The notes under the pieces are model-generated. The model worked only from the letters and a program-made list of their open reading frames with translations, made no database searches and had not been told where the DNA came from. Of a stretch of DNA of 64,000 bases, positions 59,201 through 64,000 are shown in pieces (the first letter of the stretch is position 1; each line of letters opens with the position of its first letter). This DNA is from Amphibalanus amphitrite (lineage: Eukaryota > Arthropoda > Thecostraca > Balanomorpha > Balanidae). The DNA is taken from assembly GCF_019059575.1 (NCBI RefSeq), contig NW_024881615.1:372001-436000 (forward strand), read 5' to 3'. Made by a program: the position numbers and the translations under genes.

Positions 59201-62200
59201 CACACTGAGCATATGCCCGAGCGCATATCAGCTACTACAAAGACGGGTTTAATCGAATACTCGAGGCCCGCCGACCCTCCCGCCCCAGTCACGCGCCGCG
59301 GACGGAGGGATATGGGCTCGCTCGCGGCGGTCGGGACTCCATGCGGCCGCCACCGATGGTCGGGCCGCCACCAGGGAGAGAGGGGGAGGGGAATGGTACA
59401 GTCGGGTCGGTGCTGACCCCTTCTGTCGGCGGAGCGCTCTCGGCGCGGTCGGCGGCTCCATCGGGCGCCTCCATTCCGTGCCGGTCAGCGGCGGTGGCCT
59501 CCTCAGAGTCCTCTGCCAGCTGCTGGTGGTGGTCAGGCTGACCCTGAGCCGCGCCCTTTGCTGGCTGCTGGCCATCAGCAGTGCCCTGCTCAGCCGGCTG
59601 CTGGCTCTCAGCAGTGCCCTCCTCCTCCCCTACCACCTCCTGTGAGACGAGCTGCTCGGAGCCGTCCTCGGCCACTGCCAGCACCTGCACCACCGTCTGC
59701 TGGACGGGCACCAGCTCCTCGCTGGTGTGCACCACCTCTGTGGTCGTCACCACCGGCTGGTGCACCACCTCCACCACCGGCTGCACCTCCTGCACCACTT
59801 CGACCACGGGCTGCACCAGCACCCGCACCTCGGCCACCGGCTGTTCCACCACCTCCACCTGCACCACCTCCTGCTGGTCCCGCTGGTCCTGGTCCTGGTC
59901 CACCGGCCGGTCCGTGTCGGGTGTGGCGCCGGCGGCCGGCGGGTCAGGGACGGGGTCGGGGGAGGGGACCGGGGCGGATGGGGGGCTGATTACCTCCTGC
60001 TGGCCGGCTGGTGCGCCTTCTCCCTGAAACACACGGGAGGGACAGGAGAGCCGTGTCAGGACGAGGTCCAGACACAATATACATTCACACAGCGGGGATA
60101 AATGACGGGATGCCTGCGGACATTTACCTAACACTGTGCAGAAGGTATGTGATTTCAGCTTTCCATTGATGACGTTCACCGATGTACAACGTACCTTATA
60201 ACATTCCATACGGCATGCTTTCATAATTTGCCGCAATCCGTTCTAAGCAATGTTATAAGGGGTGCTAAAACTAACCTTTATGAGTGATCTAAGATAACAC
60301 ATTAGACAATACTGACACATAAGGCTTCTAAGAGTGTAGTTAGAATGCGAGATAGCACACATACTACGCTTACTATGATATAACTCCATATGGATTGTCT
60401 TGAGCAAAATGGATACCAGGCAGTCGACAGAGCACACTTAAAACTTCAAAAACATTAACAAAATATGCAATATGCATTAACTAAATCAAGGGTTCATTAT
60501 AAAGCTTTAAATTAACATGGCATTTAAAGTAAGCTTTAATTACATTGAATGTGTCAAGGCAATCCAAGCTAGTCAAACAAGGGTCAAACATGGGTCAATC
60601 ACAGCCAAGGGTCACACTGAAGGGTCACGCAGGGTCACACAGCGGACACACAGCCGTCACACAGCGGTCATATGCGGGTAGCAAGGCAGTTTGCCGGAGA
60701 GAAGGGCCCACTACGTCCTCTGGGGCCCAAACAGCGCGCGTCCTTCTGCGCACTAGTCACAAGAACGGACGCCGGGAATGGGCAGAGGCGGGGGCGGCGG
60801 CGGGGCGGTCGTCCTGGCGGCGCCCTTCCTGGCTCGGCGGGCTGCTCAGACGCCGGCGCTCGTAGCGTGCACCTTGCCTGGGCGGGCGGCGGCGGCGGCA
60901 GCGTGGCGAGGATTCGACACCAGATGCGTGCCCAGTCGGCAGAGAAGCCGCACCAGAACGGCGGTGTGGGAGTGACACCAGCCCGCAGGGAGACGGGAGC
61001 TTCCGTCCGTGGGTTTGTTGAGGCTGACCGGCCAGGCGTCTGGGCAGAGAGGTCGTCGGCGCTGACTGGCTGAGACCTGTCTAGATGTGTATCCCAGTTG
61101 GCCACAGAGGCGGCTATGGAGTGTACTTCTGCAGAGTCTAGCTGAGGATAGTCATGACGTCCGTCCGAGCTGGTCACAACGACAGAGCCTGAGTCCGCTT
61201 CGGTCAGCTTCAATATGTTCGCCAGTCTTCTCCTTTCCTCCTCCTCCTCATACAGCACATCGAAGAAGGGCAGTTGCTCTCCCCTCGGCCCCAGCATCTG
61301 CCCGATGTCTATGATGAACTCCTCGACCTCCTCTCCCGTGTTCCCCACACTCCCGTTCTCCCCCTCCCGGTCCTCTCCGAGCTCCCCTGCCGTCTCTGCT
61401 GCCTCCGGCGGCGTGGCCACACCGGCCCACTCGCGGACAAACTGCAGCTCATCTGTCCAGGTGGCCAGCCGGGCCGGCAGATCCTCCCAGTTCCCGAGCC
61501 GCAGCTGGTCGCGCATGTCTTCCACCTCAGTCCAGAACTCGTCAAACAGACCGTCCTCCGCCACATCGTCCACCTCGGGGAACGCCTGTGTCTCAGTCGC
61601 CATGGCAACAAGCGCGTCCAGAGTGGCCATCAGCTGAGCGTGGGACAGCTGACTGTCCGTGCGGTCCCCGTCCGCAGCGCCTGGGGCGCCGCTGGGCTCA
61701 TCATGATCGGATGCCATGACCGGGGATAGTTCATCTACAGTCGATACATTTACAGACGCGACAGAACTAGCGGAGCCTAACTCGACCACTAGACCAGAGT
61801 CCAGCATCACTAACACACTCTCTTTGTCTTCAGGAACTAATTCTAAAGCTTCATCACCCGACACATCGTAAACGTCCACCTCACTCTGGAGGTTGTGAGG
61901 TGTATCTACAGGAATGAGCTCATCGGCACCGAGGTCTACATCATCTAGCGACTCACCGTCTCGCACAATCTTCTCAGCTACAGACGATTGTGGAATAAGG
62001 GAATCTACATCGCGAGACTCAACACTATATGGAATGTGCTTCACACCATCTTCACTTAACCCAGATCCGTCTTCAATCACCCAGCTAGCCACACTAGACT
62101 CATATGACGCAAAGGAATCACCCCTATCCCCACCCACCGCGGCCAGAGCCTGTCTCCGCCCGTCATCCCACCCCGAAGCCTCGTCCGCGCCGCCCCACGC

Positions 62201-63889
62201 CGCCGCCCGGCGCCACAGCAGAGCGTCTATGCGGAGCGGTCTGGCCCGGCACACCGGCGGGGTGCGGTCCCAACCACCACCCAGCTCCGCCAGCCAGGCC
62301 GCCTCGAAGCAGCCCGCCGGACCGGGAGGAGCATGCCGCGTGCGGGGAGCGTGCCGGCGCGTGCGGCGGCGGTCTCCACTCGCCTGGTGGTCTAAGAGAG
62401 CGTCCTCTGACGGTACACCGTCCGGGGCGGCATCGTCCAGCGGTTTGTTGACGCTCCGAGAGGACACCTCGAGTTTCGCCGCATAGTCGGATACAGATAT
62501 ATAATTGACGGAGCCGCCATCGGTCTGCTCGCTGGCGACTGCGCGGGTGGCCACTGAATTGAGGGTGAGCTCGATGACGCTCTCGGAGTCGGGTCGGAGG
62601 AGAGTCCCATCGTTGGAGTCACCTCGATTGGTAGTACTAGTAATACTAGACGGGTCGTCTGGGCTATCTCCTTCGCTGGGGTCCGTTGTAGGCTGTTGGC
62701 TGTTGTCGGTATTCTCATCAGAGACTGGTGTAGTCACCGCACTGGGATGGACTCCTTTCTGAGGGGACGATGAGGTGGTAGCCGTCTCAGGGACTTTCCC
62801 CGCTCCCGCAGCCGGATCCTGGCCGTCTCCTGTCACTGCCCCAGACTTCTCGTGTGAAGCTCTGTCGTGCTCCTTCGCTATGCCGACGAGCTCCTCCTCC
62901 AATCCGCTGTAAACCGTCTCCACTAAGCTGTGGTCCACCTCCACTCCAATGGGATCCACCTCCACTCCGCTGGGGCCCGGCGGGCACGGCTCCTCGTCTG
63001 ACGGCGTCTCCCCAGACCCGGACGCCGACCGCTCCTCCGCCAAGTGGACGGGCATCAGGTGTTTGGCAGCCTCCAGCAGGCGGCGCGGCCAGGCCAGCAG
63101 CCGCTCCAGCCGGCCGGGCCGGCAGAGCCGCTGGCGGGGCCGCGGCGGCGCGTGCGGACACAGTCGCAGCAGCCAGCGGAGCCAGCGCTGCACCAGGCGC
63201 CGGCCGACGTGGGCCGTCTCGGAGCGGCGCCGCAGTCGTCCGCTCACCTGCGGGGGACCGGCCGCGTCGCCCGTCACCCACGCCCGCTCCGCCGCGATCG
63301 GCCGCTCCAGGTAGGTGAGCGCAAAGTCCAGCTCGGCGCCGTCTCCTGATCCTGTCGTCTCCGCTGCCGCCGCCGGCCGGTCGGGCGAGTCTGGGTTCGG
63401 CGCGGCGGCGGCCGGCAGGTGCTGTCCGAGCTCCCGCAGCGCCTCGTCCAGCCGCTGCCGGTTGGCCTCCAGCTCGGCCAGGTTGGCGCGGTAGCGCGGC
63501 GACAGGTGGAGCGGGCCGGCCGGCGCGCCGCCGCCCGGGTCCGGCAGCAGCGGCCGCCGGCCGCCCGCCGCCTCCTGCAAGCAAGGGCCGGCCGTCACTC
63601 GGCCGGTAGCGGGCGCACCCACCAGAGGTCAGTTATAGGGGTCACCCACCAGGTCACCGGGGCACTACTACAGCCCAGTCAGCCCTGCACCAGTTACAGC
63701 CGCACCCGGCGCCGGTTATATACATTACAAAGCGGGCGGCGGCGGAAGCGGCAGCGGCAGCGGCGACCGGGGACGGCGGGACCCTCACCTGGTCGGCGGC
63801 AGGCGGTGACGAGTCGACGCTTTCGACGATCGTCTCCACGATAGTCTCCATACGCGGCGCTGCCGCCGGTGGCGGGGCCGGCGTGTCCA
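32085..63889 (-). CDS. ASPH: Aspartyl/asparaginyl beta-hydroxylase (AspH), partial gene model, 5' end beyond the window
   Basis: In transcription order the model joins 63889-63789, 63574-63248, 60023-59994, 58303-58001, 57222-57192, 56825-55777, 55442-55293, 53492-53249, 52799-52663, 52275-52075, 51723-51596, 34119-33902, 33340-33193 and 32235-32085. Phases agree throughout, giving about 1,071 residues. AspH is a type II ER membrane protein that hydroxylates Asp/Asn in EGF-like domains with Fe(II), oxygen and 2-oxoglutarate. The C-terminal half follows vertebrate ASPH closely: AELDAA...LARRPRSPRA, TPR-like helices, WPHTGPTNCRLRLHLG, SFEHDVW and DIWHPEL. The two iron-binding His are present. 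As in vertebrate ASPH, the third carboxylate ligand is absent (HLG instead of HxD). The luminal linker is much longer and more repetitive than I expect for the family. The cytosolic and transmembrane exons are not in the window. Confidence 0.9.
33193..33340 (-). CDS. ASPH: AspH exon: first iron His (WPHTGPTNCRLRLHLG)
   Basis: The donor GTACGC lies at 33192 and lower, and acceptor GTCGACAG precedes 33340. It encodes CRRGQVKFSMLAPGSTVWPH, TGPTNCRLRLHLGIKVPPGT and ends VAGEK. His in RLHLG is the first iron ligand; the following Gly replaces the Asp of ordinary HxD oxygenases, as in characterised AspH. The Met-Leu of FSMLAPGS replaces the Val/Ile-Met-His of vertebrates. Confidence 0.96.
33902..34119 (-). 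CDS. ASPH: AspH exon: start of the oxygenase domain
   Basis: Acceptor CCCCACAG precedes 34119 and the donor GTACGG is at 33901 and lower. It encodes ELEAQFPTIRGEMLALLDSE, GDWKQYTMYRRGRKNQYACV and TPRTCEIIDKFPEAAG. These align with human ASPH KGDWSQFTLWQQGR and KTCTLLEKFPET. The Cys of KNQYAC and RTC are the conserved domain disulphide pair. Phases are 2 and 1. Confidence 0.95.
36824..36857. repeat. Perfect 13-bp stem hairpin
   Basis: CCAGTGACAGCTG at 36824-36836 is followed by an 8-base spacer and its exact inverse CAGCTGTCACTGG at 36845-36857. It lies in the AspH intron with no nearby exon and no T-tract, so a terminator role is not expected in this kind of genome. Confidence 0.85.
38689..38715. 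repeat. AAATAC hexanucleotide microsatellite
   Basis: Four to five tandem copies of AAATAC directly adjoin the broken end of the LINE fragment on the minus strand, where they read GTATTT. They may derive from a retrotransposon 3' end or have arisen independently. Confidence 0.85.
38720..39290 (-). pseudogene. Decayed non-LTR retrotransposon fragment (RT thumb to RNase H start)
   Basis: Two overlapping minus-strand frames, offset by one base, show parts of a LINE polyprotein. The upstream one contains GYVRGALEHAAVAWLPAAAP followed by SHVNLLERGLREAA, typical of the region after the reverse transcriptase active site in I/R1/Jockey-type elements. The downstream one contains LAARLLGRALALPSGDPLRA and ends with LWTDGSAEGGV, the first strand of an RNase H domain with its catalytic Asp. 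A frameshift near 39105-39150 and loss of everything after the RNase H start mark it as dead. The family assignment comes from motif recognition alone. Confidence 0.65.
39624..39740. repeat. Short foldback element (near-perfect hairpin)
   Basis: The left arm begins GTAGGTAGCTCTGCCGT and continues GCAAAGGCAAAAACCC. The right arm ends in its inverse, GGGTTTTGCC...ACGGCAGAGCTACCTAC. Arms are about 45 bases with few mismatches around a roughly 28-base centre containing two AGGTCA-like strings. The size and structure fit a miniature foldback transposon; no target duplication was confirmed. Confidence 0.85.
39784..40025. mobile_element. Possible small MITE with G-run ends
   Basis: The left side reads CATAGGCGTAGGAGCGGAGG followed by a G-run; the right side, inverted, reads CATGGGCATAGGAATTAGG and later a run of G. 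The partial inverted match and the run just inside both ends resemble the hAT-like element at 7183-8500, but the ends are diverged and no target duplication is visible. Confidence 0.4.
45789..45804. repeat. G16 homopolymer
   Basis: An uninterrupted run of sixteen G in the AspH intron. Similar runs occur at 22801-22812, 23635-23651 and near 31870 and 52287. The exact lengths are assembly-sensitive. Confidence 0.9.
45968..46040. repeat. Short tandem repeat of GTCACGGAGG type
   Basis: About six diverged units of a 10-11 base motif (GTCACGGAGG, GTCACGACAC, GTCACGAGGC, GTCAGGATTC). No gene is associated with it. Confidence 0.7.
46175..46870. mobile_element. TTAA-type MITE (copy 3) of the same family as 22768 and 24672
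   Basis: TTAA at 46175-46178 is followed by CCCTCGCCGG, the inverse of the right end of the 24672-25519 copy. A perfect 22-bp palindrome (46209-46230) and GGGTTGGTACGACCCC follow, then GAGCTAGAGCCTCGCGGAAA, and the body is collinear with 24690-25290. The right end was not located and may lie near 47030. The interior has clustered AGGTCA strings (46500-46570) and TGACGTCA-type sites. Confidence 0.75.
47077..48881. mobile_element. Long foldback element with ~0.4-kb arms and AGCA flanks
   Basis: The left end GGGGCATTCCACGTCAAATC at 47081 returns inverted at 48858-48877 (GATTTGACGTGGAACGCCCC) with one mismatch. The inverted match extends far inward: TCACCTTCGATTTGG...CTGTGAAAAAATTGGAGTGGGCCAT on the left against inverse strings at 48430-48530 on the right. 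AGCA flanks both ends (47077-47080, 48878-48881). The centre (about 48060-48240) is GC-richer and has its own small palindrome, GACGGAACCGTTCTGTTCCGTC. No protein frame was recognised. Confidence 0.8.
50111..50318. mobile_element. Small TIR element with an internal hairpin
   Basis: TTTCCCATACCTGC at 50111-50124 is exactly inverted at 50305-50318. Inside, AGCCGTGTGGTTCAA at 50220-50234 pairs perfectly with TTGAACCACACGGCT at 50253-50267. At 208 bp it fits a miniature inverted-repeat element; no target duplication was seen. Confidence 0.7.
50335..50450. repeat. Foldback hairpin element
   Basis: The left arm starts GGCCGGGAATTCAATAAATG and continues TCACCTCG...TTAGCGAAAA. The right arm is its inverse (TTTTCGCTAA...CGGTGACATTTATTGAAT...CCCGGCC). 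Arms are about 45 bases around a centre that is itself palindromic (CTCGGGCCTAACGGCCCTCGG). A related half, TTAAATGTCA, follows at about 50467. Confidence 0.85.
51020..51595. repeat. Degenerate tandem array copying the AspH exon end and donor site
   Basis: On the plus strand, variants of ACTGACCTGATCAG...CTCACTGCCCGTCTGC recur near 51036, 51229, 51291, 51434, 51505 and 51590. Most spacings are multiples of roughly 70-85 bases. The last unit is the true 3' end and splice donor of the AspH exon 51596-51723, so the array is made of diverged copies of coding sequence plus donor. Read on the minus strand, several copies keep an ATCAG|GTYAGT-like donor. Confidence 0.8.
51596..51723 (-). CDS. ASPH: AspH exon: EEGVKRGLLLSVLQRSLINVDRLT
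   Basis: Acceptor TCGGCCAG precedes 51723 and the donor GTCAGT starts at 51595. It encodes VYEEGVKRGLLLSVLQRSLI, NVDRLTGRPYWTPEQTGSQA and LI. This matches vertebrate ASPH (GHKRGHFASVWQRSLYNV...PWWTPKETGY), the link between the TPR-like and oxygenase domains. Phase 0 in, phase 2 out, joining across 17.5 kb to SELEAQF. Confidence 0.94.
52075..52275 (-). CDS. ASPH: AspH exon: TPR-like helices (NGYAKVHLGFI)
   Basis: Acceptor CCATCAG precedes 52275 and the donor GTGGGT starts at 52074; phase 0 on both sides. It encodes VLRLWPDNGYAKVHLGFIRR, QAGIDSDEPGVHDKRFYYAL and GDSYDRTGRRDLALK. It aligns well with human ASPH NDGFAKVHYGFIL...ESGDPGTDDGRFYFHLGDA. Confidence 0.95.
52663..52799 (-). CDS. ASPH: AspH exon: TPR-like helices (LIQKFPDDYMLRNHLA)
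   Basis: Acceptor GTTTGCAG precedes 52799 and the donor GTAAGA starts at 52662. It encodes QLDQAARIQQRLIQKFPDDY, MLRNHLATVFMTYGQNAAAE and EVLQE. It corresponds to LVQLFPNDTSLKNDLGVGYLLIGDN of human ASPH. Phases are 1 and 0. Confidence 0.93.
53151..53299. repeat. Tandem duplication of an AspH exon end in its intron
   Basis: The plus-strand block 53151-53210 repeats 53240-53299 with about 80% identity (shared CTGAACCTC, CTGCTGGACGCA, TCTCTGCCGCC, GTCGG). The second block is the real exon end with its GTGAGT donor; in the first block the donor is altered to GTCAGT and shifted by the change, so it looks like a decayed copy. Confidence 0.8.
53249..53492 (-). CDS. ASPH: AspH exon: first TPR-like helices (LARRPRSPRALWGRARALNA)
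   Basis: The donor GTGAGT starts at 53248. I placed the acceptor at CGAACAG before 53492 because this gives phase 0 and a frame that joins the upstream exon; the polypyrimidine tract is weak. It encodes DDAAALSAFGAILARRPRSP, RALWGRARALNA and LLDKAIKAFRDVLDLDLEAE, ending CVQQMRFRG. It aligns with human ASPH ELVRKYPQSPRARYGKAQCE. Confidence 0.88.
53493..55292 (-). other. AspH intron
   Basis: It includes a GGGGGCGGGGGCG tract (about 53805-53833). I recognise no gene, transposon end or other repeat in it. Confidence 0.5.
55293..55442 (-). CDS. ASPH: AspH exon: acidic linker ending at AELDAADNLVDT
   Basis: Acceptor TGGCGCCAG precedes 55442 and the donor GTGAGT starts at 55292; phase 0 both sides, 50 codons. 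It encodes AAPAVDEGIVADVEDDSPDA, AGEYDKADVTGPEDWDIRAE and LDAADNLVDT. The end aligns with IKAELDAAEKLRKRG of human ASPH, where the helical region begins. Confidence 0.92.
55777..56825 (-). CDS. ASPH: AspH exon: long acidic and PTEKPVVKEA-repeat luminal linker
   Basis: Acceptor CGCCTCCAG precedes 56825 and the donor GTGAGA starts at 55776; 1,049 bases, phase 1 in and phase 0 out. It begins PAEPDQQQQSEEAAAADTDE, followed by acidic EEAEVAEEAEV-type repeats (DNA about 56560-56700). A Lys/Glu/Pro region (KEEKPSEPVKEEKPEEPVK) follows, then about nine copies of a ten-residue unit PTEKPVVKEA (DNA about 55911-56169). It ends TDQHAKQAAQ. The acid- and Lys-rich linker is a feature of junctin/ASPH luminal regions, but the decapeptide array is specific here. 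The 30-base repeat in the DNA makes length variation likely. Confidence 0.88.
57192..57222 (-). CDS. ASPH: AspH 31-base micro-exon (DDAEEPATDQ)
   Basis: Acceptor TGTTTCAG precedes 57222 and donor GTAAGT starts at 57191. The ten codons plus one base read DDAEEPATDQ in phase with both neighbouring linker exons, and composition fits the acidic linker. Small size lowers certainty, but both splice sites are strong. Confidence 0.75.
57223..58000 (-). other. AspH intron
   Basis: No repeat, transposon end or gene noticed. The 57860-57965 part carries degenerate CACCA-rich sequence. Confidence 0.45.
58001..58303 (-). CDS. ASPH: AspH exon: Val/Glu/Gln-rich linker
   Basis: Acceptor CGCTTCCGCAG precedes 58303 and the donor GTAACT starts at 58000; 101 codons, phase 0 both sides. 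It encodes GDAPAQVVEQVIEEHIVYVD, APAEQQQVVYVEAPPAG, a Pro-run and EKLVRMRQVVKQMTDADGTV, ending REEIVSEEVLE. Composition fits a luminal low-complexity linker. No domain was recognised. Confidence 0.8.
58304..59288 (-). other. AspH intron
   Basis: A TTTAAT at 59248-59253 (ATTAAA on the minus strand) lies about 35 bases past the stop codon of the read-through form of the next exon and could be its polyadenylation signal. Nothing else was recognised. Confidence 0.5.
59289..60023 (-). CDS. ASPH: AspH linker exon: 10-codon internal exon or alternative terminal exon
   Basis: Acceptor GTGTTTCAG precedes 60023. Two readings are possible. A donor GTAATC at 59993 would give a 30-base exon GEGAPAGQQE that is phase 0 on both sides and joins 58303 in frame. 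Reading on, the frame stays open for about 245 codons to a stop at 59289-59291. It has Val/Gln/Glu repeats (QEVVQVEVVEQPVAEVRVLV, then EVVQEVQPVVEVVHQPVV) and a Gln/Ala-rich part. Its composition resembles the 58001-58303 exon, so it looks coding and could end a short isoform. A third possibility is an internal donor such as GTGGTA or GTAGGG near 59640. Confidence 0.65.
   Translation of the reverse strand, partial: GEGAPAGQQEVISPPSAPVPSPDPVPDPPAAGATPDTDRPVDQDQDQRDQQEVVQVEVVEQPVAEVRVLVQPVVEVVQEVQPVVEVVHQPVVTTTEVVHTSEELVPVQQTVVQVLAVAEDGSEQLVSQEVVGEEEGTAESQQPAEQGTADGQQPAKGAAQGQPDHHQQLAEDSEEATAADRHGMEAPDGAADRAESAPPTEGVSTDPTVPFPSPSLPGGGPTIGGGRMESRPPRASPYPSVRGA
60535..60540 (-). terminator. Possible ATTAAA polyadenylation signal of the long read-through exon
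   Basis: TTTAAT on the plus strand reads ATTAAA on the minus strand, about 130 bases after the stop at 60668. It is a common variant signal, but such hexamers also arise by chance in this AT-rich stretch. Confidence 0.35.
60575..60670. repeat. Degenerate AGGGTCACAC repeats
   Basis: About eight diverged units of a 10-14 base motif (GGGTCAAACA, GGGTCAATCA, GGGTCACACT, GGGTCACGCA, CCGTCACACAGCG) just after the read-through stop codon. Confidence 0.65.
60671..63574 (-). CDS. ASPH: AspH linker exon with ~970-codon read-through form
   Basis: Acceptor GCTTGCAG precedes 63574. The 5' part is 109 codons (EAAGGRRPLLPDPGGG...YRANLAELEANRQRLDEALR...AGPPQ) and can end at a GTGAGC donor at 63247, phase 0, joining 60023. 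Without that splice the frame runs on for 2,904 bases to a stop at 60668-60670. That extension has an Arg/Trp/Leu-rich amphipathic stretch (RRLVQRWLRWLLRLC). It continues with a long Ser/Asp/Glu/Thr-rich region and a patch with LGNWEDLPARLATWTDELQF and EEVEEFIIDIGQMLG. Codon choice is varied and composition is protein-like, which argues for real coding. An ATTAAA lies about 130 bases after the stop (minus strand, 60540-60535). I recognise no domain in the extension. Confidence 0.7.
63789..63889 (-). CDS. ASPH: AspH exon: most upstream visible exon (METIVETIVESVDSS)
   Basis: Acceptor TCGCTGCAG precedes 63889 and the donor GTGAGG starts at 63788; 101 bases, phase 1 in and 0 out. It encodes DTPAPPPAAAPRMETIVETI and VESVDSSPPAADQ. 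It contains no transmembrane segment, so the cytosolic tail and signal anchor must be encoded beyond base 64000. An internal Met exists, but the strong acceptor argues against a start here. Confidence 0.8.
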
Positions 63890-64000
63890 CTGCAGCGAGA
63901 GCACGGGCAGCGGTCAGAAGAGTAAGCATCCACTGGCATTCCGTCCAGTGTCTTATTAATCGTGACTGAGCGACCCAAATGGTACATCTTCCTGATAAAA

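Overview
This is a eukaryotic nuclear window, most probably from an arthropod and perhaps a crustacean (barnacle or copepod); the lineage is inferred from protein similarity and genome texture. Introns follow GT-AG rules, exons are short and rich in G or C at third codon positions, and the long introns are filled with inverted-repeat transposons, minisatellites and G-runs. I see no bacterial features such as operons or ribosome binding sites, and no tRNA or rRNA gene.

Two protein-coding genes converge tail to tail. The plus-strand gene (about 1512-31272) encodes a secreted animal haem peroxidase of the peroxinectin / chorion peroxidase type. I resolved 15 exons with consistent splice phases through the core domain, plus a phase-compatible downstream exon (30577-31272). 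That exon adds a Tyr/Pro/Gln-rich tail of [12 protein letters not shown] repeats. A short form would stop at 27964-27966. The exon with the start methionine was not found; the first resolved exon already lies inside the signal peptide.

The minus-strand gene (from beyond 64000 down to 32085) encodes an aspartyl/asparaginyl beta-hydroxylase (AspH), an ER membrane 2-oxoglutarate/Fe(II) oxygenase. Its cytosolic and transmembrane N-terminus lies outside the window. Visible, in transcription order, are acidic and low-complexity luminal linker exons (63889-55777), helical TPR-like exons (55442-51596) and the catalytic exons (34119-32085). Two linker exons can read through into long open frames that end in stop codons followed by possible ATTAAA polyadenylation signals. 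This suggests truncated isoforms comparable to vertebrate junctin/junctate.

The long introns hold most of the remaining structure. Peroxidase intron 5458-12668 has a hAT-like element with a perfect 8-bp target-site duplication, and a second TIR-flanked block around a minisatellite with a long hairpin. Peroxidase intron 20400-27186 has a 5.5-kb TIR-flanked block with TTAA-flanked elements nested inside. AspH intron 34120-51595 has a LINE fragment, several foldback elements and another TTAA-type element. Two AspH exons have copies of their 3' ends, at or beside the splice donor, in the next intron.

The two proteins have no obvious joint pathway. The peroxidase acts outside the cell in oxidative cross-linking or defence, and AspH hydroxylates EGF-like domains in the ER. 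Their shared location looks like ordinary neighbourhood.
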